DNA from: Membranipora membranacea
Taxonomy: Eukaryota; Bryozoa; Gymnolaemata; Cheilostomatida; Membraniporidae
Direction of reading: 5' to 3'
DNA: 64,000 nt
Assembly: GCA_914767715.1 (NCBI GenBank)
Contig: OU612070.1
Location: 17,534,025-17,598,024 of the forward strand
The notes beneath the pieces are model-generated. The model worked only from the letters and a program-made list of their open reading frames with translations. It did not search any database and was not told the origin of the DNA. Positions within the stretch are counted from its first letter, which is position 1. Every line of letters begins with the position of its first letter. Positions 14,080 through 27,200 of this stretch are shown here, in pieces. The position numbers and the translations under genes are program-made.

Positions 14080-14956
14080 GACACCATAGTTCCCTGCTGG
14101 ACATTAGCTCTCTCTGCGCTCAGACTTTACGAGGGTAAACTCGATTCTGAAGATTGATCTGGTAAACAGTTTTGTAATGCTGCCAAATATCGCTATGCAA
14201 TTTGATAGAAGGCTCTGCTTCCGCTACATTCTTTGGTTATTTCTGAAAAAATTTTTCTGGAAAATATAAGTTTGTTTTGTTTGATTGAGAATAAATAATA
14301 CATTAACAAAGATGTTAAGCTTGTCTTGTGGACTTATTGTTGTAGTGAAGGGAACCTCAGTGTCCCCACTTTGACCTGCAGCCTGTCTTGGCAAGCTTTG
14401 CCTCTCACTTCATCAAAGGCACACAAACTTTTATCCTACAACAGAAAATTCTCATACAAATCTTGCTCCTAGTATATATATATTTAAACTGTACAGAGAA
14501 ACAGATGTCATTGGATTTAAAAATTTGCTACTTTACTGATGGTAAATTTACAAAATATCTCTAGAAAAACATTGGCCAGAATTAAATTCCTTGTAATGTT
14601 CCACATCTGAGTAAACTGGCCATTATTGAGGTCCCCGTGAGGCCTGGTCAGTCGCAGATACTGAGACTGTGATTGTTTACTCGAGAAGTGACTTACACTC
14701 AGTTACACCCTGAAATCACATGCTTAATCAGCTCACAGCTGTACCAATACCTGATAAAACGGCCGCACTTGGCATACTGAGATTTCACTTTCTCTTATCT
14801 ATCCGGGATTGGTCGCCAAAATCACTATCGCTTGTGTAATAATGAGACTTTATGAGAAGTTAAATCCAGGATTGGCGCGACGGACACAAGATTGTTTTTG
14901 GAGAGAAAACGGCTTACTGGATATTGAAGGGACGTTCTTAGAGAAAAAAGAGGCAT
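14080..14956. other. Intergenic: 3' UTR of membrane-protein gene and promoter side of EGF gene
   Basis: AATAAA at 14290-14295 is a good polyadenylation signal for the upstream gene. The remainder up to the ATG at 14957 should hold the EGF gene's promoter and 5' UTR. I see no TATA box or other motif I would defend, and no coding signal. Confidence 0.5.
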
Positions 14957-17900
14957 CATGAAGCTCAGCTTATCGCTGGCTTTAGGCCTCTGTGCAGTTT
15001 TAGCGCTAATTGTACTTTCTGAGGTAAGTAGCAATTTATTAGCAAGAGTCTTTTTGAGCCTGAAAAGTTGATACCTTGAATAACAACATGTGAGATCTGA
15101 AATCCATTTATGACAGGAATTCATTGTGAACTTAAGAATGGTTTTGGCTTGTTGGTTGAAACCCGAGGAGAAGTACTTTGGTTAAGATGAATTTTTATAA
15201 ATGTTCAAATAGTTTTACCATAAAATGTGCGCATTACAAGATGGCATAGAGGGCGGAGAAGAGTAACAACAAGTCCTACAACCATAAGCAGACTTAAGTT
15301 TTTTAAATCCATCTATCCACAATGGTCTTATTTGAATGCAGGTGGCTTGTGTTGGGTAGATACCCTATACCCTTGCCCGCATGCTACTCGTTTTCGAAGA
15401 GGCTGATGCTTGCAAGCCCACAGTATAGGCCTCCTGTGTTTATGGTTCTGCTCCAAACTCTAGGATGAATGGCTTGTCGGTGTGATAATCGAACCTGGAT
15501 CCTAACTCCACAAGTCAGGCTGCTCCTGCTTCCTGACATGTTTGATGTTATTTATCACGTACAATATTTATAGGGTAAATTTTTTCGAAGTTCAAGTGGA
15601 TCCCTGGGATGGAGCGGTATCAGAAGTAGAACAAATCAAAGGACAGCTAAACGACTTGTTGAAAAAAACAGTATGTTTCTTGTTTCTTACTTCCCTGCAT
15701 TTGCTCTGATTCTTTCTTCTGTGATTATGCTAGTGCTTTGAGTGGCCCCAACATAATGATATGAGACCGCATGAGGAACATAATGGCCGAGATAGATTTA
15801 ATATGCAAGGACCCAACGGACAGGGTCCACCTCCTCATGAAAACAACTGGCTGTGGGAATCATGGGAAACTAGCTGTGAGTATAAAATGCAGTATGTGAT
15901 CATCCAGGAACAGATTACTTCTAAGTTTCTGCACTGCTCATTATTAACCCGTAAGCTTGCTTAATCTCTAACAGCTCAATGATCAGATGACGATTTAGTG
16001 CCAAAAGCTTGCATACAAACTCCCCGCCAGCTGAAGGTCCAATGCATAAAAAGCCATTCTGAGAAGTTATGTGGTAAGGAAATGGGTGGAAAATCCAATT
16101 AAACCGAGGGAGAAAATGAACGAGAAATCTTTTGCTTGTCCAGGATTTAATGAATTAATATATCAAATCAGTTTATCCACCAACAAAACCATTTCTCTGG
16201 ACTTGAAGGTGCCGATTATGGGTATGCAGGTCCTTCTGTCTTTTAATAATCGGGGATATGCTCCATCGCCAGAGTGTGTGCACAGTATCAACTAAGATCC
16301 TCTCTGCAATCTCCATGAGGAAACCAAAATTCCTTTTTTGATTTAAAAGTAGGTTATGTTCCAAGTTATATACCGCTCGCTGCAGCGATTGACCTTCGCT
16401 AGATAACCAATATGAAATCATATTATTATATATCCTGTATACTTTATACAGTATACTGTATACTTTATACGGTATACTATATACTGTATACAGTGTACTG
16501 TATACTGTTTACTGTATCCTGTATACGGTATACAGGATATCCAGGGTTTATCAAAATTCTATCTGAATCATTATTATTTATATCACTTCGATTTTCTAAT
16601 TTATTTCTATCTTCACCGTGAAGTGTTTTTAGTGTGTTGCTTCCTTCATCAGTACTGATGTGGTACATTGTAAACTGCGAGTAATTTAGGCTAGATTCTT
16701 AAGTTGTGCTTTTTTGAAAATATTTTAAGATTACATTGTATTACCTAGTGCGAAAGACGAGCCTGTTTATGCAGCTGTGAATTGAGACACGATGATGTCA
16801 TTGAAATTATTTGTTACTTGTTCTATGACTCTTGTTCATAATGCTTTAATTTTTGTGAATGTTTTATTTTTTCTTTATCTTCCTCCTTCAAAATCTAAAG
16901 GAAGTATACCTCTGTTTTTTTCAGATTGTGACAGAAACAAGAAATGTAGTAACAATGGTGATTGTAAAAAATCAGATGGGTGAGTGTTCTACAATCCACT
17001 AACATGGAAAAATCATAGTCTATCTAACCATTTATAAAGCCAATCAACACAGTTCTTAGTTGGCTTCATGCTGGTGGGGCTATAAAGCAAATTGTTTGTA
17101 GGAGAAAAGCTTACCTTTCACACGGATTGAAAATAGCGATCATTGCGCATTGTAATATAAGCTCCCAACCTTGCTAGTAGAAGTTGGAGCTAGCAAAATT
17201 AAGTTACCTCCAAATCTAGCCATCTTAACTCTAACCCTACAAAATGGTAGGTAGATATTTCATTTTGCGATCTTACACAATGCCCCATTATGATGTCACA
17301 GATCTCATGATGGGCTCGGTAGAAATATATCTTCTAGCTCCCATGTGATAATGACCTTCAGACTTGGTAGTTGTTTGATAGATGACTCGTGTAAATATTG
17401 ACTTCTTGATAAAAATCTCATAACAAGCTAATCATATTAATCACTATATATATTCTCATACAGATTCAGTAGGTAAGATTATATATTTAATTGAGAAATA
17501 TGAAGTAATTTATAGATAAGGGTATGAAAGCATTCAGAACATTGACAGGCTGATCGGGTAACTAAATAGTAGATTTATTGAGCAGATATCCCTGATTATT
17601 GACGTCAAACATCAAGAGACCACTTTGTTTCCCAACGGATCACAAAATATAAGACTTAACTAATATTTTTTCTCAAGACTTTTACAAATCAGGTGGGGCC
17701 CTGGTATGTTGAAGGTTATTTAATGTTGATTACCATTTTTATTTACACTATATGGCTATTATGGATGTTTTATATTTTTTATTGTGTAGGCTGTATGGGT
17801 AGATTGCCACTAAATCTCATAATTATAATTGTCTTGAATTCCATAAAAACTGCCATTTAATTTGACGTTTTCAATCGGCCTTCTTTGTTTTTTAATGACA

Positions 17901-20900
17901 GAGTGTGGAAATGTGAGTGTGAACATGGATACACTGGAAACTTTTGTGAGAAGAGCGTGTGTGACGGAGCTAAATGTTTGAACAAAGGTCAACCAAAGGT
18001 CGATAAACGAGGAAGATGCGAATGTGGTAAGCACTCCATTGATCATTGTTATTACAATGAGTAGAGACTACCCAAAGACCAAGTATGTTAGAGTCAGGCA
18101 GTTACTTATGATAAAGTTGTGTCAGATTTGCATGGTAAAAAAATTCAATGCTCTACTTGGCATGAATAATTGATGGTGGAAAGAGTGCAAAGGTAACTCC
18201 CATTCTCTGCATAATGATGTCACAGTCTCCAGGAAGTGCTTGTTTCTTGGCCTGTTTTGTATTGCCATTAACTTCTCTTGTGGAAAGCACTCTTTCCAAC
18301 ATCAATTATTCATGCCGAGTAGAGCATTGAATTTTTTTACCATGCAAATCGGACGCAACTCTATCATAAATAACTGCCTGACTCTAACATGCTTTGGTCT
18401 TTAAGTCATAGACTTAATAATAAGTCTATGGATTAAGTAGATTATGGAATACTTACCCTGATAATTGGTTTATAGATATAAAATATTCATGGATTTAAAT
18501 AGTTGAATTTGGAGCGCAAAAGTTTTTGCCCAGAATTTGCATTATCTGTGTGGTCAGCATTTGTAATTGTTTTGAGTATTAGGTATTCGCTACACACACA
18601 AATATATATATATAATATATATATACATATACATATAAGATACATGTAACATACATATGTTAACACATCTAACATAATTCTTTTTTAATTGGTCCATGCG
18701 ACCAGGACATTGAAATTCCTAGAGCATTTGGCTGAATCTACTATTTAAAATAAAACACGCAAATTATTAAAGGCTGACTGTCGTGAACTAGCTGTAGCAG
18801 TGCGAAAGCTAATCACAGAAAGAACCACTGGTGATACATGCTCAAGTCAGTACAATACAGCACACTGCAACACAACACACTTTAATAAATTATTCCGAAA
18901 GGTCTTCATATTTTCATTTATTTTCATATATTTTACAACCTGTTAGTCTCTGTCTTCTTGTGAAGACATTATAATATTGTTTACCAATAAATTCTCCAAA
19001 CTCAAAACATTATCATTTTCTTTTTCCCCCAAACTTTTGCTGTAGTTTCTTTGGCACGTTATAAAAAACATCCGTCAATGATGCTGTGTCTGCCAAATAA
19101 AATAGTGTTTACATTAATAGTCAATGTTTCATATATACAGATTGTGTGGATGGGTACACAGGTGATCGATGTGAGAAGAATCTATGTAGGCCCAACCCTT
19201 GTGGACGTTATGGAGACTGTTACACCCGTACGGTTTTGTTTGTTATTGACGAGTATAAATGTGTGTGTAAACCTGGGTACACCGGAGATCACTGCAAGAC
19301 TAACTTATGTGCTAGTAAGTAGAAGTAGATTCATATTTTTCCACAATTTCTCAAAAGGCTTATTCACAAATCACAACACAATGAGCTTACTTTATGCGTG
19401 TATGTATCCATGGCACACCAAGTATAATGTCACCTAATCCAATCTGGCTGGAATTTAGGTTGTCCCCGCCCGAAAAGGAAGATGTTCGAAATGCAGGCAA
19501 ATTGAATCATACTCGATTTAATCTTGTAGGCGTTGTCTTGTGCTCGATACCAGTAACTTTATAGTTTTGAAAGCCCAGTCTAACTTTGTTTTGCATCTGT
19601 GAACTATCAAAACCCATATTTGCGTTTTGGGTAGAGGTAATAAATGTTGAAAAAAACTTCTGCTAAACTGAAAAAAAATCCAGATTACTGAGAAAGATAG
19701 ATTGGTAGATAGTTTGTTAAAGACAATTTGACATCCAATTCATCAGGTCTTCTTGTTACTGAGTTAGACAGCGGAAAAAACACAACGCTCCAATGAAATC
19801 CTGGCAAAGTATTTTCTAGTGCCTGTCGTCTAGTTCTGCTATAGTTTCTGCTCTGTCAGATTGGTAATACATATTCTTGTAGATCAGGACTGTGGAAGTA
19901 ATGGACGTTGTGTTCCTGATGGACGTTCAGTGAAGTGTCAGTGTAACACAGGATACAGCGGGGATAAATGTCAGGTATCTGCATGTGATGGTATGTGATG
20001 ATTTGTATAATGGCACACCGATGACGTGATACACTATTGCATGTATATCTCTGATCGATAGAGAGCGAACTAATTCACCTAGCATTAGTACCAGTAAAGA
20101 TTCTTAACAGTATTATATGACAGAGCCTTATTTTCACAGTACTTTAGAAATTATCTTTGACAAAATCACCAAAACAAAATATATCTATGACAAGGAATTT
20201 TGGTGTGACAACCCGAGTTTAATTTTAAAGAATTATGTCCGGGTACATGTTAGGTTCATGTACTAATTTGACTCTTTCAGAGATACACATGATAATAGTA
20301 TATAGTCTCTATGTCAGTGTGATATAATGGTTTAGAGTTTTGACGTTGCTCTAGTCTAAGGGCGAATTAGTGGCTAACAACTATTTTAAGCAATAAGATG
20401 TCTGTGCACATCAACCCGATTAAATGAGGATATGGACTAAGCTTATTGGTTACCACAGGTCTCTTTTTTATGTTCCGCAGCATAATTTTTTTTTAAACCG
20501 ATCTCCCTCATATGGGATGAGTACATTTAGACAGACTCTTCAAAAGTTGAGAGATTTTTATTTGGTGAAGCATGAATTTTTTTTCGGGCATCTCATTTGT
20601 TGTATTAATGACAGTAATATCGAATTATATAATATCACCACTAAAAATTTACAGATTTTAACTATAATTACTCCATCTACTCTTATCTACTTGGTACTGT
20701 ATAGCCCTTAAAATAATTTTCACTTAACCAAAAACTCTTTCTTTCCTTTTTTGGCAGCCACTACATGTCAAGGAGGAACAAAGAAAATGTCATTCGATGG
20801 AAAGTCTTGTTCATGTGGTGAGTGTGTTCAGTCTATATACTTTAACTTCCCCAACTCCCTGATACTATAGTCTTAATATGTTCTCCAAATTAAGGATTAT

Positions 20901-21201
20901 CCTCTTTTTCGAGAAGGAAGGATAACTCATGTACCATATGAATGTTTGTCAAAGAAAATCTCTATGTAAACTACTACCAGACTCTCCTATGTGTCATATA
21001 TATGTGCACATTGCAGGCATATGGCATACCCTATATGCAAGCTCTAAAATGAAAGCAGCTTCACAGAGGTTGGCTTTTAAATAAAAGACTAATTTGGCAC
21101 ATGCAATTAAAAGTCTATTTCAGCTAGTTTTCAGACGCTGTCTTTCTAGATGCTACATGCAGCCTCATTGAGTTGTTTTTCTGTAGAACAATATATATTT
21201 A

Positions 21202-21239
<38 letters not shown>

Positions 21240-24200
21240 GTTCTACAGAAAAACAACTCAATGAGGCTGCATGTAGCATCTAGAAAGACAGCTTCTGAAA
21301 ACTTATATATATATATATATATATATAAATATCTCTGTTTGCATTGTGTCTGTAAAAGATGTACCATTGAACGGGTAGGGTATACTTCTAAACGACGCTG
21401 TAGGTTAATTGAAATGATTAAATAGGTTGATTAAAATCAGTGTCACATCGGCGAAATATTAGTTGCCATGTGGTCTAGGCTGTAATGTCTGCACCAGGTT
21501 GCTCTCTGTTTGCAGGCAGGTCGGAGCACACCTGGGGGCCACCAAACCCAAGTAGTCGATGGTCTGCAGTGGCATGCTGACTCGTAATCTAACCAACTGA
21601 ACCAACTCCTACTATGTTTTGCAATTTTGTTTCAGAGTGTGACAATCAGCACTATGGACATGACTGTGTATATAAGAGATGTGATGAGAAATCCTGTAAT
21701 GGTAATGGGAAGGGAGGATACTGTAAGCAGACATGGTCAGGCCGAGGATATACCTGTGACTGTCGGCAGCCTTACACAGGAACTGATTGTGAGACGGCGG
21801 CATGTCAGCGTAAGTCATCACAGACCAAGTTTGCAGGGACATTTTTGACAACTGTTGTCTGGCTACTAAAATCACAGAAATGAAAATTAAAAACGGGTAA
21901 ACAATGGCTGTCAATACCTTAAAACTCCTTGAATCCAACTTTCTTTCAAGAATGATACGCTGGTAAGTTTTGGTCGGATTTGTAATTTTAACAAGTGATA
22001 TATTCATTGAGGGGTAGGGAGGAGGTGAAGGGAATTTGGTCTAAAACTTGTGGCGTAGTGAATATCAATAGTAGTGTGGTTCAAAAGTTCAAAAATGTCA
22101 ACATATCAACTCTATGTGCTATGTGTCATGTGTAATGTATTTTTAGGAATATAGTTTAACATTCTGAGATTTAAAGACGAATCTATGAATTTAATCATTT
22201 ATCAAAATATTGAAAGAAAATTCTTCTAAAATTCCTATGATATATAGCAATTTCTGATAGTAAAAGTAGCTGGAATATCAAACATTTGAATTTTTTCTTT
22301 TGTACTTTTATTGCCGTAACTTTAATTTGATGAGAATGTTTTACAATATCAGCCATTGTGAAAAAAAAGAGAAAAATTAAATATCAATCAAGTTGATTAA
22401 AAAGATAATCAGAAAAATAACATTGGAATGATTTAAAATTGATTATTGAATATTGAATGATGTAATAAGTTTTTTCATGACAGGGGGTTACTGTATGAAT
22501 GGAGGAAGTTGCAAAGTGAATTGGAGAGGGAAACAAGAGTGCACATGTGCTACAGATTACAGAGGTACACAATGTCAGACACTGAAGGACAGGTGCTCAT
22601 GTAAGTTACTTCATCACCTGTAGTAATATTAGCCATCCTGATCACTGATGTGTATTATATGGATGAGGGGTACATATCTGACCCTGAACAAGCGTATGGC
22701 TTTTCAAGTATGATTGCTGGACGCATTATCATCTTTGATTGGTCCACAAGTTCAGAATCTAGAATAGCTGACACTTGTAAACTTTCGTTACGCAGCTAGC
22801 CTGAGTTTTTGAAGGTTGTGTTGTCAATCAATGCATAACCTAAAAGCTGCTAGATTTATAGCTTTATTTAGATCCTGTCACAAAGCTTTATACTCATGGC
22901 ATATCTCCACAAATAGCCACGCCTTGTATTTTACCACTGGAAAATAAATTCATACCAATGATCCTGATGAATAATACACATAGACCTACTAATAAGTAGG
23001 TCTATGAAAATACAACATTTCCCTGACTATGTCTCAAAGTGCATTGTGAGCTGTTAAATCAAGCTGAGTTGTCTCCTCTCTGCTTCTGTTCCCATGGTCT
23101 GAGATCGAGCAGAAACTTCAAACTAATAACTAGTACTTGCATCTTAACTTTAACTCGGCCATAACAGCTGATTTCTCAACTGTTCGCAACCTTGCAAGCT
23201 CAGCTTTTGCAAGATGTTTTCAGTGTTTTTCGTGTGTCGATCATTAACTCAGCTCAGCCAAGATCAAGCTGAATAAGCCAATGGAAATGTACCTGCAATG
23301 CAGATGCAGCCCCAATGCACTAAAGCCGCATTGTGATAATGCGACCACAATATGTGAAGATCCTCTGATCGATTAGAAGTGTAATATGCCGACCAATTAC
23401 ATGGAGAACTCTGGCGTGGCTACAAAGACTCCGTTAAGGAGTCATAATACCAAACATTGACAATTATAGAGATTGGCTATCCCATCTCATGCTAGCAAGC
23501 ATTTTTCACTTATGACTATGAGTTTGTAGAATGAACCTACTCACCAGTTAGTGTAGCAGTGTCTTCTTTTTTAGCGTCTCCTTGTAAAAATGGAGGTAAA
23601 TGTAACTCTATTGTGAACAAGCCATTGTGTGAATGCGCTGCCAGGGGAGGCTTCATTGGTACAACATGTGAAGAGCCTGTCTGTAAATCTGATACGTGTC
23701 TCAACAATGGAGTGTGCTCTGCTACACAAAATAACCAGCCATCATGCAAGTAAGAATAAGTATTTATGTGACTCACTTTTTGTTTTTTTGTAAATATTTG
23801 GCCATTTTTGAATTGGATATTGTTTACGAATTATAAATAGTCAATGCTGATATTGAGCTAAGAAGGAGCAGGAGCAACAAATTTCAAGTGTGTAGTCGTT
23901 TACCCTTTACACAAATATGGCGATTGAAGGTTGAAGATTAGGTTTTTTATAGATGACGAAAAAATTTGTTCAGTTTGAATGAACTCTGCAAAGAAGATTT
24001 CCCCATCCCGAGGTAAAATTGAAGAGAAGATCACCTTCATTTACTATTAAAGTTAGACTGTTTTGTATTACAGATGTGCTGGTGATTACTCAGGGCCGAG
24101 ATGTGAGACCTCACCATGTGATGGAGAGAGGTGTAGTGATCACGGTCACTGTGTGATAAATCAGCAGGATAAAGCCCAATGTCAGTGCTGGACAGATTAT

Positions 24201-27200
24201 GAGGGGGACAGGTGTGAGCTCTCTAAGCAATGCCCCTTGGAGCACTGTGGAACTCACTCTGAGAAGTGTACCATGCTCAAAGGCCAGCCTATATGTGCTT
24301 GTAAAACAGGTACAACAATCTGATTCTTGATATAATTGTGTAGACAGATATATATCATAATAAAGTCACAGCCATAAGCTTGATAAAAGTGGCAATTATA
24401 TTACATATATTGTTATGTTATAGTTATAATATATAAATTATAATATAACACTACCCTGGAGGAGTAGATATAGATAGAGTTTGGTTAAGGGAGTTTAGAG
24501 GTGACTCAATATCAGCTCGCACCAATTTTCGCTAGCTTTGTACAGAGTTTTTAAAAAATGTGTTAAAGTTCAGTAAATATTAGCTAGGCATTATTTTTGC
24601 TATTTCAAACCTATGGGAACAAGTGAGCTCTTCTTCATTTACTGGTCTAGGGTAAAGTTAAATACTATATTGTAGTATGAAAATAATGTTGAATCTATGA
24701 CCCCAACACCGAATATAAATGTGCTGCCACCAAAGGTCAATGTAGTGTCTGCTGATGTATGTATGATCACATATACCAAGGATGCGGTCTGAGCACATAG
24801 AATTAGGAATATATGGATCACATTTTGTTTTATGCTCATCGTTGTCTTGTTATGTTACATCAATAGGTAACAAACAATTCTATTGGGTCTACGGCCATAT
24901 CGGATGGAATATAAATACCAAAATGGCCTCAATTTTGAATATGTTGCTTCCATTGATGCCCTTCTTTCTCGGTGTTTAATAGATCTTGGCCTCACCAAGA
25001 TTCGTTAGTCATCCTACTATTTCCTTTCATCGACCAAAGTAAAGGTCTGAAAAGCTGGGAGACTGCAAAGACGACAATTCTCACTGTGTTTATGACTCAT
25101 ATAGAAATATTGTAATATATTATTATGAAGAGTAATTTTTTTCAAAAATCTCAGTGTGAGGACATTGAAATGCAGCACATCAAAGCAGTCCGTGTGGATT
25201 TGATTTGTTTAGTTGGTAAAATGGGATAGATGCACGACAAAGTGACTGGTGGTTCCTTTTCTCTGTAGGATATTATGGTTCTAAGTGTGAGAAGTATCAA
25301 TGCTCACCTAATAACTGTATGAATGGAGAATGTCTGCTCAGCGTACCCTACAGTGCTCCGTACACATGTAAATGTTGGACTGGATTCTCAGGCGCACTCT
25401 GTGATCAGTGTGACTCATCTACTTACTGCCTAAACGGTGGATCCTGCTCAGCTGGCTTATTCTCTAGTAAAGTCTGCTCCTGTCCATCTGGGACCACCGG
25501 CGATAAGTATGTTATATTAATTTTAATTATTTCCCTAACTATGTCCCTCAGAGTTTTCAATGATACCAACGCTGAGCCAAACAAATTTTTATCCTATTAT
25601 ATGTGGTTTTCAAGATAAGCCAATTTCAGCTCCTTTTTCTTATGCTGCATGGGTTATAGAGTACCCATCTTGCAAGAGGACAACTCCAAACAGAGGCTTA
25701 AATTCGAGCTCAAAAAACTGTCTATTCCCATATTGATTGGATCCTTGATTTAGAGAATGATGATGCCTGAATCAATTGCTTAGCACTTCATATCAGTCAT
25801 CTTCTTTCAGTTTCAATGTTTCAATATTTTACCTCTTTTGAAAACTGCACTTACACTTTCTTGTTGTGTTGTAGATGTGAGAGAAAGTTGTGTGGTGGTG
25901 CGGCTTGTTATAATGGAGTGTGTGACAGTAGAACACAGAAATGTAAATGTGATACCGGATATGGTGGATCAAGCTGTGATAAATCAATCTGTGATCCGTC
26001 TCTCAACTCATGTAACGGTAAGTATATCTACATTTATGTGAAAGAATTTGTGTCTGGAACTTTTGAAATTATACCGAATGGAACCAAGCGTATAAATAAA
26101 AGTTCAGTTTAGCAGTTGTGACTGCGAGATGTCACGTTGTCAGATATAAGCAAACTTAGCTTTCTAGAGAACATTCCTTGTTTTATGATGCAATGGGTGA
26201 AGGCAAGTGTCACGAGATAGATTATTAGGAGGTAAGATAGATAAGTTTGCATTACATTGAGAAGGATAATATTTATATTATTTTCTGGCCCTGAGATTAT
26301 CCATTGTCTGTTATACTGACAGGTGGCCAGTGTACACCGAAGAGTCAGAATCCCGGGTACAGGTGCTCTAAGTGTCAGAATGGATATATGGGTCAATTCT
26401 GTGAGGTCAGTCCATGTGACTCAGATCCATGTGCCAACGGAGGAAGCTGCTCTGAGTCGACCAATCATCCGGATGGTTACAAATGCTCTTGTGTACCGGG
26501 ATACGTGGGAGCCGCGTGCCTCTTCACTGCCTGTGGGTCGTTTGACTGTAACGGAGGAACCTGTGATCTGAAGACTGACGGTACACCACACTGCACAACA
26601 TGCCCAGACGGATACACAGGGACGCACTGTAAGACCAAGATATGTCCAGATGGCTTTTGCGGAGCTAACGGAGTTTGCCTGCATGACTCTGGATCACCTG
26701 TGTGCGCATGCAACTCAAACTACAGAGGGGCGTTATGTGACGACCCAATCTGCAAGCCAGACTCCTGCGTGAACCAAGGCCAATGTCAGGCAATAAACAA
26801 AGCTGCAATCTGCCAGTGTAAAACAGGCTTCTCTGGCTCTAGATGCGAACATGACCCATGTCATAACTACAACTGTCAAAATGGGGGCACCTGCCAGTTT
26901 GACAATAAAGGCTTACCTTCCTGTAATTGTCCACTCACGCATACCGGCAGAAATTGTGAGACTCAAGTTTGTAAAGCTAACTCGTGTGCGCCGTCAGGTA
27001 CGTGTGTACCTCTAGGTGGAAAGTATGACTGTAAATGTGACCCAGGCTTTAATGGCGATCAATGTCAGAATGATATCTGTGGGTGGGAGCCATGCTCTAA
27101 CAACGGCACGTGTAACCCGGAGGTGGGAGGAATCAGCTGCAGCTGCAAAGAGGGATTCACTGGTGACTTTTGCAAGGTAAGTTGTCATGACATAGGATCA

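Noticed and set aside
16071-16421. Possible exon or transposon protein fragment on either strand (e.g. ...[16 protein letters not shown]... on minus)
   Set aside because: No splice sites that keep the EGF frame and no recognisable domain; it may be an old repeat fragment but support is too thin.
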